64,000 bases of DNA. Source: Pestalotiopsis fici W106-1 (Eukaryota; Ascomycota; Sordariomycetes; Amphisphaeriales; Sporocadaceae). Below, in pieces: positions 10,081-23,671 of this stretch. The stretch lies in contig NW_006917099.1 in assembly GCF_000516985.1 (NCBI RefSeq), forward strand, positions 1,318,685-1,382,684. Direction: 5' to 3'. The translations under genes were made by a program, and so were the position numbers. The notes under the pieces are model-generated. The model saw nothing but the letters and a program-made list of their open reading frames with translations, was not told the origin of the DNA and did no database searches. Positions within the stretch are counted from its first letter, which is position 1. Each line of letters opens with the position of its first letter.

Positions 10081-11929
10081 CTAATGCAGCTTGGCCTCTT
10101 TAATGTCTCCAAGTACCCGATGTCTAGTTTGCTCTTGGCTATATCTTTCTTGTACCGGCGCGACAACCCCATGAAAGAATTGCTGCCGCAATGACTCATT
10201 GCCAAAATGCTTTAGACTTTTGCGTCCCTCGAAATTGAACTCAAGACACCGCTTTACAGCTTCCGTGTACGCATCTCCCATCTCATCATACAGCTCATCT
10301 ACCACGCCATCGGCAATTTCATAGCTCTTGAGCAGAGAAGTGTCATCGTCCTCGAGTGTAGCGATGGGCCGGTCTAGCCCGATTTCCAAGAGCAGAATGG
10401 CCAAGGCAAAGAGTGCGCGGTGACGAATCATGCTATGTGGCTTTTCGGGACCTCTTTCGGGAGGTTCCTGACCAGCTGTACCTGGAGGACTCGGGGAATT
10501 GAAGTCAAACTGGACAGCAGGTGATGCGCCAGTAAATCCCGAGTCATCGGGTTTCCCTGAAGCACTATCTGCCAGCAGCGTAATGTCCTTGGCTCCCACT
10601 CGTGTCTCTTCGAGCCACGGAGTTCCGCACAGGAGGAGCACCGACCATGTTGCGGCTGCGGCTATTGCCAGGCCGTCCTTTCTCGACATGTTTCTCTTTC
10701 GGACAAGTCGTTGTTGAAGACTAGAGTCCGAGGCATTGGTCAAGAGTGTGCGCCAAGGTAATGTGTCCATAGATTTCCCGGGAGGCAGGCTTTTCTCGAA
10801 TTTTATTCTTGCCTCGCCGTCGACACTAGAGCTCGACAGAAAACCGTTGGAAAGCGTTTCTTGCGGTATGGAACAAAGCGTGAGTATTTGTTCCGACAGT
10901 TGTGGCGTGGAATCTGTTGTGCCTAGAGCGATTTTCAAGGTGAGCAAGTATAGCACAGACAGCAAACCTAGGCAACTCACTGGCTGATGCAGTGGAAGGT
11001 TCCATGATGTCATCAACTGGTGTGTTTAGTCTTACGGCCCTCATGGGTGATTCGAGATTTGTTGCCATGGCCGATCGGTTGATATTCATCTTTTTGATTG
11101 GTTCCTTTCTCTCTATCTCTGCCTTGACACCTTGCCAGGACCAGGAGCTTTGGTGGCAGGTATCGCGATCCGGAAAGGACAGAGTAATGTTGCCGGACAA
11201 GTTGAAATTTTGCTGATGCCAGGCTAGGTTGATTATGCTGGGATGTAAGTTGGCGCACGTGTCATTGCGAACTCGGTTCAGTGCATCATGGAGGGTACAA
11301 AGATCTTTGCGCAGCTGTTGGCAGATTTTGCTAATGTGCCGAGTCTGCTGGACCGAAACTTGCACCGTCGTCTTGTCCGATGAAATCTCTCTTCTCGCTT
11401 CGAAATAGACCCTCAAGTTGTCATTGTATCGGTGAATCTCATCAAAGAGATCAATTGTCTCTTTTTTCTTGAAACTTCGTTTGATCCTCTTCCATTGATC
11501 CTTTGCCCGGCGATTCGACTTTGGCTACTCGAAAAATCAGTGAATGAATCGGTATAGTTTCGGCATTCATGAACTCTTATGACTGTTGAAAGGCAGAGGG
11601 GGAGGGAGTTCCTTCAAACTCACCAGTCCTTGTTCATTTATGTCAAGCTGCTCCCTCAGCTTGTGTATACTATCGCCCATATCCTTGAGGGTTCCAATGA
11701 TGGTTTCGTGTTCTTCAGAGCCCGGTTCCACCATGATGGTGTCCATGGCGAGTTCAGGGCCAAGATGATCCAACGTCTGTTGCAACTTGATGTGCTCAAT
11801 CGAAAGCTCTCGTCTGCGCTTTGCCAAAAGATGCTTGCTCTTGTCCCATTCGCTATAGAGCTCACTATATGTGCGAACGCCCTCGATGAGGATTGGGATA
11901 GCTCCCAGGACTAACCCAGCAACCTCCAT
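10081..11929 (-). CDS. DUF7580-type fungal protein
   Basis: Three exons join cleanly: 11929-11624, 11524-10981 and 10922-10081, with GTGAGT donors and TAG acceptors, giving about 563 residues. The N-terminus EVAGLVLGAIPILIEGVRTY is the conserved start of this family, and a coiled-coil-rich helical domain follows. The C-terminal half carries WSVLLLCGTPWLEE and RALFALAILLLEIGLDRPI, which resemble the degraded kinase-like C-terminus of DUF7580 proteins. Family members are often found in HET- or NLR-rich accessory regions, but their function is not established. The gene is divergent from the C2H2/TPR gene, with 238 bp between the start codons. Confidence 0.8.
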
Positions 11930-12167
11930 TCTTTCGACATTGGCTTCAAGTTGCTCAGAAGGACATTGCGATTCAGAGCGGGGTTGGGGCAGAACTGGAA
12001 GTTCTTTGAACCGTCAGCAGAGCCTCACTCCACCCCCAGACTCAGCTGCTCTCCTCTTTCGACCCCGGTGACTTACCCCACTTTCACCACCAAAACGGAT
12101 ATCTCTGCTTATCACCTCATACATCCAGATCCTCCACACTCCTCATGACTGCAACATTTGTAGCAAC
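11930..12167. promoter_or_regulatory. Short bidirectional promoter region
   Basis: The 238 bp between divergent start codons at 11929 (minus) and 12168 (plus) must hold both core promoters and 5' leaders. It contains pyrimidine-rich stretches but no TATA box I would defend. Confidence 0.5.
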
Positions 12168-12540
12168 ATGTCATCAGAAGTTTCTGCCTCGGCAGATGAA
12201 CAGACGTCAGATGCCGACGAAGTTCCAAACGGAGTAGAATTCCAGGACATTCCGTCTCTTTACAACCGTCTCCATGTCAACTTCCGCGACGTGTTGATTG
12301 CTTTGAACGGCAATCCAATGGCAGTCGATTCCGCAGCGCTAGAAGTAGCCCATGAGGAATTCACCCGCCTCAAGATCTGGGGAGTACAATCCAGGGCATC
12401 TGTTTCCGGCATTCATGGATTACTCGACCTTGAGGAACAGCCCGAAATTGGAAATCTTCTGATTGATGTCCTCAAAGAAGCCAACGACTGTCTGCTCCGG
12501 ATTCTCCCGCGTGCAGCAACGTGCGACGCAGCGTCACTTG
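12168..12540 (+). pseudogene. 5' part of C2H2/TPR protein gene, split by a transposon
   Basis: From ATG 12168 the frame encodes a helical N-terminal domain (SLYNRLHVNFRDVLIALNGN, LLDLEEQPEIGNLLIDVLKE) of the kind that precedes zinc fingers in many fungal C2H2 proteins. It stays open to ...CDAASL, after which AT-rich element sequence begins and a chance stop follows at 12569. The last 9 bp (12532-12540) recur exactly at 28196-28204. Joined there, the frame continues without a break into the 3' part at 28205. The combined coding sequence, with one intron at 29025-29074, is 2442 nt (814 codons), an exact multiple of three. No RIP-like decay is visible in this half. Confidence 0.85.
12532..12540 (+). 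repeat. Left copy of 9-bp direct repeat (target-site duplication)
   Basis: CGTCACTTG lies at the point where normal coding sequence turns into the AT-rich element. An identical copy is at 28196-28204. The bases on either side of the two copies differ, so the repeat is exactly 9 bp. That length is typical of Mutator-like (MULE/Hop) DNA transposons and also falls in the range left by some LINE-like elements. Confidence 0.85.
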
Positions 12541-15500
12541 GGGAGGTTATAATACATTATATTTACTAATAATTCGTGTCACTTTTAATTAAAAAACTTT
12601 TGGATTTCTATTTCACCTTTTAGGACATAAAACGACTAAATTAAAAACAGTTTTCGTTTAGTTTTATAGGAACCGATTTATTTAAATTACACAAAAGGAT
12701 TAAATTTGCAATATATAGCTATTCGCGACGGCCCGGCCTAATGCAAATTATATATATAAATTGCGCATAAAATAAATAAACTATATATAAATTAAACTAA
12801 ATTTATATTATATATTAAATATAATTAACGAATTCCGAGACCTTAGCCTTTCGTATTTCGGATAATATAATTATATAAAAGACTAATTAAAATCTGTATT
12901 AAAAATATATTAAGCTAATAAGCAATTTTAAAATACTCCCCGATAATTCGGAATACCGTAAAAAAAATAAAAGGACGGAAATAAATCCGGAAATTATATA
13001 AAAGCTGCGAATATTATATAAAATTAAATATACAAAAATTAGTTTAAAATTGCACGCAAAAAGTTAGAATAAAATGCAAAATATAAAAACGATAAAGGCA
13101 CCTCCGCTCGCTACCTAAAAAACTAGTATTATATACGGCTTAGATTTAAATTAAATTTTTAATATAATCCGGTTCGGGGCTTTTTTAATACAAAATTAAT
13201 AGCGGTTCGGATTTATTTTTCCGAATTTAAAATTTTTATAATCCGATATAAAACTAAATTTAATTTAATTTTGCGTATAAGGTTTCCCGTCGTTAACGGG
13301 ATTATATTAAATATAAATTGCTTAAAGAATTAAAGGACTAAAAACTATTTTACGGATAAATTTAACGTCGTGTGTTCCTATAGTAATAAAATAAAATTAA
13401 TTTAAAATTATATTTAATACGAAAAACTCATTTTCTCGTTTTTATAATAATAAAATATTAAAATATAATATAATTATAATAATATATATTATTTTTTTTA
13501 ATAAAGCTTAAAAAGAATATATATAATTATTATTATTATTATTTAAATTTTTATTTTAATTAAATTATATATATAAAATTATCGATTAATTTATTATATT
13601 AAAATCTATTTAATTTTTTTTGATTTTTGCGTATTTATTATTTATTAATATATAAATTACGCAAATCGAACCTAAAAATATTTGTTAAATCCTTCGGCTA
13701 TCGAACCTTTTTTATATTTTTGTGTTTTCCGTAAATAATGCTTTAAAGTAATCTTTTTTAGCTTTAGTTAAAAATCCTATTAGTTTTTTTTTATCGATTT
13801 TAAATTAGTCTCCGAGCGATTTATTTAAAAATAAAAAGCCTAAGTATTAAAACGATATTAATTATAGCCCGCGTATAAATATAGCGGATTAAATACGGCT
13901 ATAAAGCTTATATTATAAGCTGGTAGCTTATACGGTATAATTTCTTTTTTTTAGCAAATTATTTATATATATTAATGCTTATTAGCAAATAATGTTTTTA
14001 TTCGGCATTATTATAACGCATTTTAGTACTAAAAATATTTTAGTTTACGAAATGCAAAAACACCTAATAACTCCTAGTTACCTTATAATTAATAATAAAG
14101 GTATTATATATATAGTATATATAAATAAAAACGCTTTTTAATTATTCCGAATATAATTGCGAATAAAGCTAAATATAACGGGCAAATTATTAAAAGAAAT
14201 TTACGCGTATAATATTAAAATTATATAAAAATATATAAATAATAAATATTTTAAAATAAATTCGATTTTAAATTAGTTTTAAATTAAATTTAAATAAATT
14301 TAGGTTTAATAGTATATTTATTAATACGGTATTATTTACCTAATAACGCTCGATTTTTTATTTAGTAATTCCGATAAATATTAAGCGTATATAATAACGC
14401 TTTGATATTTTAATATTTATGTTTATTCTAAATCTCCTAACCCTAATATTTTTACCGAATTTAACGCATTTAATCGTCCGGAAATAAGTTAATTAGGCTT
14501 ATTATATTAAATCGATATTTCGACCCGCCGCAAAAAAACGATTACCGAAAAAATCCGCGAAAAAATATTTACGTAAATTAATTTTAAATTATTATTTTAT
14601 AATCGTATATTAATTATAATAAGTTTTATTATATTATAATAAATTAACGCAAAAATAATGCTTTAAAATACCGTTTTAAAAATTAAAAAAATATATACCC
14701 TAATAATATAATACGAATATTTAAAAGGAATAATATAAATTTAAATACTAGATTTAAATATATTATATTAATATTTAATTTAAATAATTTTTATCGGATA
14801 TTTAAAAAATTATAATTTAAAGCCGTATTATAAAGCTTATAATATTAAAAATAATATTTATCGCGTTAATATCCTTTTTTTCGCAATAATTTATATTAAT
14901 GGATTATTAAGCTTTATATAATTTAAAATTAGTTTTTATTCGTATATCGGTCGAGTAAAAGGCAAATTATTATAAAGGTATAGCTATAATTACCCGATTA
15001 ATTAAAAAAGTATAAAGTATTATTAATGCGATATTATTTTTAATATTTTTATATTATTTAACGTAAAAAAATTTCCTTTTTATTATATAATCGCTAAAAG
15101 GAATTATACTTATTATCCTCTATTTTTAATTCGAATGCCTAATAATATTAAAAAGGAATTGCTTAAAGCGTTAAAAAAAAATATTTTAAATATAATAACC
15201 GGTAAGTTTTTTTTATTTAAATTAATTTAAAATCGATTTTAGCTTATTTTTAAATAATACGATTTTAAGCCATTTTTATATATAAAAGGCTTTGCTAAAA
15301 GCATAACGTCGATATTATACGGATAATTTATACTTTTTTAAATATCGAATATAATATAAATATATTAATTCGACGCAAAAGGCTTTTATAATATTTTGTT
15401 AGTACGGATATTATTAGCGTTTTACGGTAGCAAATTTTGGAAAAAAGCCTTTTAAAAAACGAACGATAAATACGTAAAGTTTATTTTTTCGGCAATTATA

Positions 15501-18423
15501 ATAATATTAAACGTTATATAATTATTGCTATTATAAAAAAGCAGGCTACCGGCTTTTATTAATATAAATATATTTAAATAAATCTTTTTTTTAAAATAAT
15601 TTATAATAAAATAAATTTATATTTAATCGTTAAGGCCGATAAAATTATTTAAAATACGTTTTTTTATATTTTTATAAATAAAAATTAATATAAAATATAA
15701 AAATTAAAACGTTTACGTATATTTTTTTAAATTTTAAAATAACGGACGCTTATATTATAATTTTCGAGAAAATATTTTTTTTAAATCGAACGCTTTACCG
15801 GTTATTATATATAATTTAAATATATTAACGGCCCTAACGAGGATAATAAGCGGCTAAGGCTCGCGATCGTTATTATTAATATATATAAAAAGCAAGCTTA
15901 CGGCTTAAAAAAATATTTAGTAAGTTTATTAAATATAATTCGAACGAAAACTAAATTAAAATTATATTAATATATATTTTAGTATATACCGTTAATTATA
16001 AATTATAATATTTAAAAAAATTAAATTAGAAAGGTTATTTACCTTTTTTCGTTATTTTTTGCAAAATTTATTTAATCCGAAAATATAAAAATAAATTTAG
16101 TTACCGTAATAAAATTATAAATAAGTATTTAAGCGAAATATTTGGTTAAACTAAATAAAAACGATTCGATAAAATCGTAATATTATGTATTATTTGCGAT
16201 TTAAGTAAATTTTTTATTATTATTTTTAAAAAAATTTTAAAAATAATATTATTTTTTTAGATATACGATATTAATAGGAAAATAAATTATTATTTTGGTT
16301 TAAAAAAAGGCTATATTAGGCGTATTTTAAAATTTAAAAAAATAATTAGGTAAACGCAATTAAATATATTAGTATTAGCGAAAATAAATATTTTATAATA
16401 AATAATTAGACCGGTCGTGGTTTGCTATTATTAATAGCAATTTTAGCGTAAGTTTTCCTTTTTTTGCTTTATAATAAAAATTAAATATAATTTAAATTAT
16501 ATTTAGTTTAAAAGAATTTATGCTTTTTTAAATTAAAAAATTAGAATTTTTCGAAAAAACCGGCGTTTATTATAATCGGAAAAATATATCGATCGAGGCT
16601 TATTTTATATACGATATTATACGTTAAGGTTTATATATAAATTTTTATTATTTATTATTTTAAATGCTTATTAAAATTTTTAAAACGTATATATCGGCTA
16701 ATTGTTTTACGCCGCAAAAAAAAATATTTTAGGCTATTATACGATTCGAATAACTTATTTAATTAAGCATAAATTATTATATAGCCGGAAGGCCGCAATT
16801 TACGACGATAAAATAGAAATATTATAAATATATCCCACCTTTTAGCCGAAATTGCGCGCTTATAAAGCAAATTTATTAAAATAATAATAAAAAATTAGTT
16901 TTAAATTAAATTATATTCGTTATTAAATAAGGATTTTAAATATAATTTTAAGCGAAAAAATATTATTTTACCCGGTATTAAGGTGCGCTAAAAGATAAAT
17001 AGCAATTCGTTTGCCGTAATAAACCTTTTTTCGTTATTATAAAAAATTATATCCGATAACGTATTTAGGGCGTTTAGCCCGCCGATGCTACCCTGACGGC
17101 CGAAATAATTTATATTATTTCGGTTATTAAATAGCCTATTTTAAAGGTTTAGTTTTAGTATAATTTATAACTATTTTAGCAGCTTTTAAAAGCGCTATCG
17201 TAATGCTATAAATATAGCCGGGAGCGAGGCCGATTTAGAATTTTAAAAAAGGTAATTCGAATTATAAAAAAAATAAATTAAAAAAATAAAAAAATAGGTT
17301 TAATTATAAAATAAATAGCAAATAATTAATTAGGCAAAGGCGGAGCTAAAAGCGCGCAAAAAAAAAAGCTATATAATAATTAGCGCAAAAATAAAAATAG
17401 CCGCGTTAAACCTAGGTATTTTAGCTAAAGTTATTTAATTTTAGCGTTATTTATACGTTTAAAACTTAAAAAACTAATTATTAGCAAATTATAATATATT
17501 TAATTAAAATTTAATTTTCGATTATATTTTAATTAAATGCTTTCTTAACGCGTTAGCGAGCCCGGCTAAATTAATATAAATAAAATTAATATAAGCTTAA
17601 TAAAGTTAATGGTTTAGGCCGTAGATATATATAGTTTATGCGTAGCGCCGTATTTAGCCTTTCGGCACTTTTAATTAGTTTTTAATTCGAGCTATCGGAT
17701 TTTAAATAGCTTTATAATTTTATGGTATTAAAAGGTAAATAAATAAACCCTAAATATCTTTTTATTATAATATAATTTTATTATATTATCGCGCCGCGGT
17801 TTGTTTAATTTTAAAATAGTTGTAATTTAATTTTTAATTAATTTTTTATTTTGCGCAATTTTTGCGCCCGATTTCCACCTAAATTTATATTAAAAATATT
17901 ACGGCGCAAATATTATTAAATATTATTATTTTAAAAGCCTTTTTATTTGCTTTTTTTAATTTTATATTGCACCGCGATTAGTTTTTAATTAAATTAACTA
18001 TATTTTTAAATTAATTAATTAAATAATCGAAAAAATAGCTATTAATAACCCTAAAATAATTAATCTAATAATTACGGCCGCTTTTTATATTAATTTAAAT
18101 AATCGTAAATTTATTTTTAGTATAATTTTTATTTAATTTAAAAACGTATTAAAATTAATTTGCTAAATTTATTTAAAAACTGCCCTGTATACCTTTAATA
18201 CGAAATATATTAATAAATACCCTTTTATTTCCGTTTATACCGTAGATATTTTCGATAATCCGAATAAAAATTAGGCTGGAATTCCCGGTAAAAGATTACG
18301 TTTAATATAATTTTAAACTAATTTCTAACAAATTCTAAAACTCCTGCTAACGCATTTAATAATTAATATTTTTCGCTTATAGCTATTATCGCCTAAGCAC
18401 CGAATCCGCCCGTAATTATCAGA
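12541..18423. repeat. Left arm of the degraded insertion
   Basis: About 5.9 kb of RIP-degraded sequence without a recognisable domain. A few frames keep protein-like stretches between stops, for example around 15130-15480 on the plus strand, but I could not assign them to reverse transcriptase, transposase or helicase. It is separated from the right arm by the nested copia element. Confidence 0.6.
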
Positions 18424-18646
18424 TGGTGGATTATGGTTCCTATACACTGGGGTATGCTTAAGCACACAAATCAACCCCATAATATTTAGATAAATATACG
18501 GGACCTCCCGGGGATTAGCCGGGGCCACCTAAATAAGCGTATACCTTATTAAAATTAAAAAGCGCAAAATATAAATTAATATATTATATAATTAATACCT
18601 ATATCAAACTAATTTAAACTCTAATAAGAAAGCACTATTTTAATTA
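18424..18646 (+). repeat. 5' LTR of the copia element
   Basis: This 223-bp repeat aligns without length change to 23449-23671. It starts TGGTGGATTATGG and ends TTAATTA. The core CGGGGATTAGCCGGGGCCAC is kept in both copies. Most differences between the copies are transitions in RIP directions. Confidence 0.85.
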
Positions 18647-21600
18647 ATAATTAAAAATTTTAATACCTCCGCTAAAATTACGAAAATAATAACTACGAAA
18701 AAAGCCGGAATCGGCCTAACGGTATCGTTAAAAATAACCTCCGACTAAAATAATTAAAAATATGCGTTCTAAATCCAGGTATAAATTACCGGATTAACTA
18801 ATTACCTTAAAAATAAAACGACTTTAATTAAAACCTTAATCGAACCGGATATAAAAAAAACCAAATATATAAAAACCGCGGTAATAACCCTCGAAGCTAT
18901 AAACGAAGGCAACGATTTAAGCATCCAAAACAAAAAAAACGGAGAATAAACGATAACGGATCTTACTAAAAAAAATTAAAAATCGTTTAACCTCGATTAT
19001 AATTATTATAAAATAAAAAAAGCTATATACGCTAAATAATATACGGCGATTAAAAAAATTATAAAATAAATAATTACTATAATTTTTTTAAACTTTTTTT
19101 TTATATATTGCTTAATTAACGAGCCTTTGCATAAATAGTACGAAAATTTAAAAGCTCGCTATAGCAAATTAGCTATAAATAATAAAAAAAAAGCAAAAAA
19201 ACAATATTTAAAAGCTTTTAAGCCTCCGAAAATATTAAAAAAAGCTATTAATTAGGTTAATAAATAAAAAATAATTATAGCGAAAACCTAAATAAAGCAA
19301 ATAATTAAAATATAAAATAATTCGGCTTAGGCTATAAATTTCTTAAATATAATTATTTTAATTATATTATAATAAGCCGCTTTTTATTAAATTTATAAAA
19401 AAAAAAGCATTTTAAATAGGAATTTAAAATATTAGGTAATAAGCAATAATTTCCGTAAAAGCTTAAGCATTTAATAGCTAATTAAGCTAAAAATTAAAAA
19501 AAAGCGCTTTTGTAATTTACGCTAATAAAGCTAAAAAATAGCCTTAAAACGAATAAAATAAAAACGCTTACCCCGTTAAAAATTAAATGCCTCCCCGATT
19601 AAATACGGCTAATTTACGTAAAAAAAAAAATAAACGAATTACCTATAATAAAAGGCAAAAAAATACTAAATACCCTGCTTACTACTTTTTTTACGCTTTT
19701 AATTTATATTTTTACGTATTCTTAAAAAAAGCCTATCTAAATTTCGTCCCTAAAAACAAAATATAAATACAAATAAATAAAGCCTTTAAAAAAAACCCTA
19801 ACCTATAAAAACAAATTCGCAGCATAAAAAAAATCAAAACCAGCCGAATTAGCATACCATAAATAACTAAAAAAAAATCGCTCCTAATTAATATAAATTA
19901 ATAAAATAGACGACTAATAGCAAACGTATAAAGCAATTTTATAGCATTTATAAAAAATTATTTTTTACGCTATTTAATTATTTTAAATCTAGTAATAACG
20001 ATTTTAATTATAAATATAAAAGCAAAGCTTATTAATTATAAATAAATTCCTAATTACGATTTTATTTAATTAAGCGACCGGAAATTATTTATTTACGGGT
20101 ACGGCATAATAATTATATAACTCGGATCTAAAATATTATTATTAAATAATATAGCTTATTATCTTAAATTGCTAATTATACTAATATTACTCCGTTAATT
20201 ACAAAAATAAAAATATTATTAGGATAATAAAAACGACCCTATAATATTACGCAAAAAAAATAAATTTTTAATTAGCATACTTTAAAACCGATATAAATAA
20301 TACGTCCTCGAATATAAACCTTACGAATTACCTTTAGCGTTATTTGCTATTTACCGAAAAAAATATATAATATAAATAAAAAAGCCATTATTAATTAAAA
20401 AAGCTATACGATAATACTATAAAATAAAACATCTAGGCCCGGCAGCTTTTAAATATTTTATTTATTTATTTTAAAAAGTAAAAATTAAAAAACTAACTAT
20501 AATAAAATATAAAGCCTACGTATTTATAAAAATTACGCGCTAATTACGGCAAACGCTACGGCTAATTAACGAAAATTATAGCGAACGATTAGCTATAAAC
20601 TTTTATAATTATATTAAAAAAATCGAAAACTATATATTTTAAATATTAATTATTTATCGGCAAATAAGATATATATAAAACTATTATTTTACGGAAAAAA
20701 TTACGGTTATATTAATTAACGCTTTCCGATCGTTTTTAAGCATAATAAAAATTTAATATAATATTAAAATTAAAATTATCGAATACGATAATAAAATTAC
20801 AAAAATTAAACAAATAATAAAAAAATACCTCGAAAATAAATATATTAAATTCGAGCCTTTAGCATTATATATATAAACCTAAAATAAAACTGCTAAATAC
20901 TTAAAAAATATAATTAAAAAAAAACGGGTAATATACATTAGCGTAAAACTTTTTTACCAATTTTAGCCCGAAATCGGCAAAACCGCAATATATTTATATA
21001 ATCGCACGCTAAATTATAATTCCCGATAACGTATATTATATATAAAATTCCATAAAACAATTATAAAAGCAAAAAAATTTCTAAATCTAAATTATAAGCC
21101 TAATTAAACCTATTTTAAAATATTCGGATATAAAGCGTACGCAATAATACTAATAATATAATAAAAATTCGGCCGTTTATAGCGATTAGCACCTAAAATA
21201 TAAATAAAATACCTAATCGGATATAAATTATCTAATATTTATAAAATTTAAATTTTTAATTAAAATAAATTAATTAATACGAAAAATATAATTATAAACG
21301 AAAAAAAATTATATAACGGAAAATAGGATATATTTAAAAATAAACTCCTAAATATTAATACCTAGCTTATCGCCGATTTCGTAACTAACCATATAATATT
21401 TAAAAACGAGATCTTATAAAAACTAAAAAGTAAAAATACCGCCGCAAAAAACATCCTGTTAAGCGATAATTAAAATAATTAAAAAAAAAATAATAATTAA
21501 AAAAATAAAAAAGCAACGCTAAATAAAAAAAATAAATAATACCCTTTTATTATAGCGAAATTTACCTTTTAAACTTTATTATAAATACTTTTATTAGCTT

Positions 21601-23448
21601 TATTAATATATAATATAAAGGCGATTATAATTAAAAATACGGCGCTATTAAAAAAAAAACTTAAAATAATTTTATAATAAATAGCTTTTTTAGCTAGTTA
21701 TAAAACCGTTCTTAAAATAAAATAAAATAATAATTAAAACGATAAAGCGAAGCTAAAACGCTTTTTTCGTTAAAAGGTAAAAATTTATAAAGCGGAAATC
21801 CTAGCTTCCCTTAAATAATATTATAAATTATATTATTATCTGTTTAGCAAATTATTCCTTTAAACAAAAGCTAATTATTTATAAAATTATAAAAATATAC
21901 GATTTTAGACCGAAATTAATAAAAAAAATTTATAAATAAAAGGTAAATAAATCTTTAATTATATATAAATATACGTATATAAATTCGATAAATACGGGAA
22001 ATTCCAAAAATATAAAGCAAAACTCGTCGTTTGCGGTAATTAATAAACGAAATCCTAAAACTAAAAAATTTACGCGGCTATATTAGCTAAAAAATTATTT
22101 CGCACCTTAATCGCGATTATAGCGAAATTCGACCTTAAATTAATATAATATAACGTAATAAACGCGTTTATATACGCTTTTATTAATTAAAATATATTTA
22201 TAAAAATACCGGATAAATATCGAAAAAAAAACGCTATATTATTATTAAATAAAGCACTTTATAAATTACGGATATTACCGCTGCTATAATAAAAAAAATT
22301 TATAAAAACTTTAGCCGAAATCGGTTATACCTAAATATTATATAAGCCTTACGTATTTATTAAAAAAAAAATACTAATTTTTTTTTACGTTAACGATATA
22401 ATTATCGTATATAAAAATAAAAATAAAAAAATTATTAATTATTTAATATAATATTTTATAAAAAAATACAAAATTAATAATAGCGAGTTAATATAATAAT
22501 TCTTTAGGATAAAAATAATTAAAAATCGTATATTTAAAATAATTTAGCTTTTTTAAAAGGCTTATTTTAAAAAAATCGCTAAGCTTATAAATAAAAAAAA
22601 ATTTATATAACGCTAATAAGCTACGAAAAACTTATATTTCGATTAATTATAGCGTTTCCTTATAAAATATAAAAATATTAAAAAAAATCGGATTATTATT
22701 ATTCGCGGCTATATTTACGAAACTAAATATCGCATTCGCAATAACTAAATTAGCTTAATTTTTTAATAATCTAAGCTAAGCATATTAAAAAGCTGCTAAT
22801 CGAGCTTTAATTTACCTAATTAACACTAAAAAATTTTCGCTTAAAATCGAAGGATTTTTTAATTTAATAATTATTAATAACGCATTATTTGCTAATAATA
22901 GCATTAATCGCAAAAATACCTAAATATTCGCTATAAAACTATTCGGAAAATTAATTAATTAGCGATTAAATAAATAAAATATAATTACCACTTTTACTAT
23001 AAAAGCTAAATTATTTACCTTAGCGCAAATTGCTAAAAAAACATTATTTATTAGCCGATTATTAAAAAAATTATTAATATAGCTAAATAATAATATTATT
23101 ACTATTAAATATAATAATAAGCAAATTATTAATTTAATTAACGCCGAAATCGCGTTATTAAAAATAAAGTTCCGTTATATAAATATTTATAACTATTAGT
23201 TACGATAAAAAGCCCAAAAAAAAAATCAAAATTATTTATAAACCTTTAAATAAAATAATAATAAATAAATTAACGAAAAGCTTGCTAATAGGCAAATAAC
23301 AAAATTTTTTATAATAAATAAGACTTAACGTTACCTATCGTAATTAAAACGAATAGCCCTAAAAAAAGCTATATCTTACTAATTAGCAATTTTAATTTAA
23401 ATATAGCTAAATTTATAATAAATCGTAAATCTAAAAGGGTATATTAAA

Positions 23449-23671
23449 TAATAAATTATAATTCCTATATATTAAGGTATATTTAAGTATACGGATTAAC
23501 CCTATAGTATTTAGATAAATATACGGAACCTTCCGGGGATTAGCCGGGGCCACCTAAATAAGCGTACACCTTATTAAAACTAAAAGGCGCAAAATATAAA
23601 TTAATATATTACACAATTAACACCTATATCAGACCAGTTTAAACTCCAATAGAAAAGCACCACCTTAATCA
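23449..23671 (+). repeat. 3' LTR of the copia element
   Basis: Second copy of the 223-bp repeat. It begins TAATAAATTATA where the 5' LTR has TGGTGGATTATG (G-to-A changes) and ends TTAATCA, keeping the terminal CA that decayed to TA in the 5' copy. The shared core GATTAGCCGGGGCCACCTAA is intact. Confidence 0.85.

Larger units (their letters stand above)
18424..23671 (+). mobile_element. Degraded full-length Ty1/copia LTR retrotransposon
   Basis: Two direct repeats bound a 4.8 kb interior. Ignoring RIP stops, plus-strand domains appear in copia order: a gag-like frame (about 18690-19050), an integrase core (about 20390-21230, with FRSFLSIIK, IIEYDNKIT, YLYNRTLNYNS, IFGYKAYA), then reverse transcriptase (about 21960-22430, with KYKAKLVVCGN, NAFIYAF, NKALYKLR, FFYVNDIIIVY in place of the YVDD box), and RNase H (about 22980-23300, with TTFTIKAKLFTLAQIAKK). 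Integrase upstream of RT identifies Ty1/copia rather than Ty3/gypsy. It is dead through many TAA/TAG codons. Target-site duplications are not recognisable after decay. Confidence 0.85.

Noticed and set aside
18325..18528. 67-codon minus-strand frame within the AT-rich block
   Set aside because: It overlaps the 5' LTR, which is less degraded than its surroundings; chance ORF.
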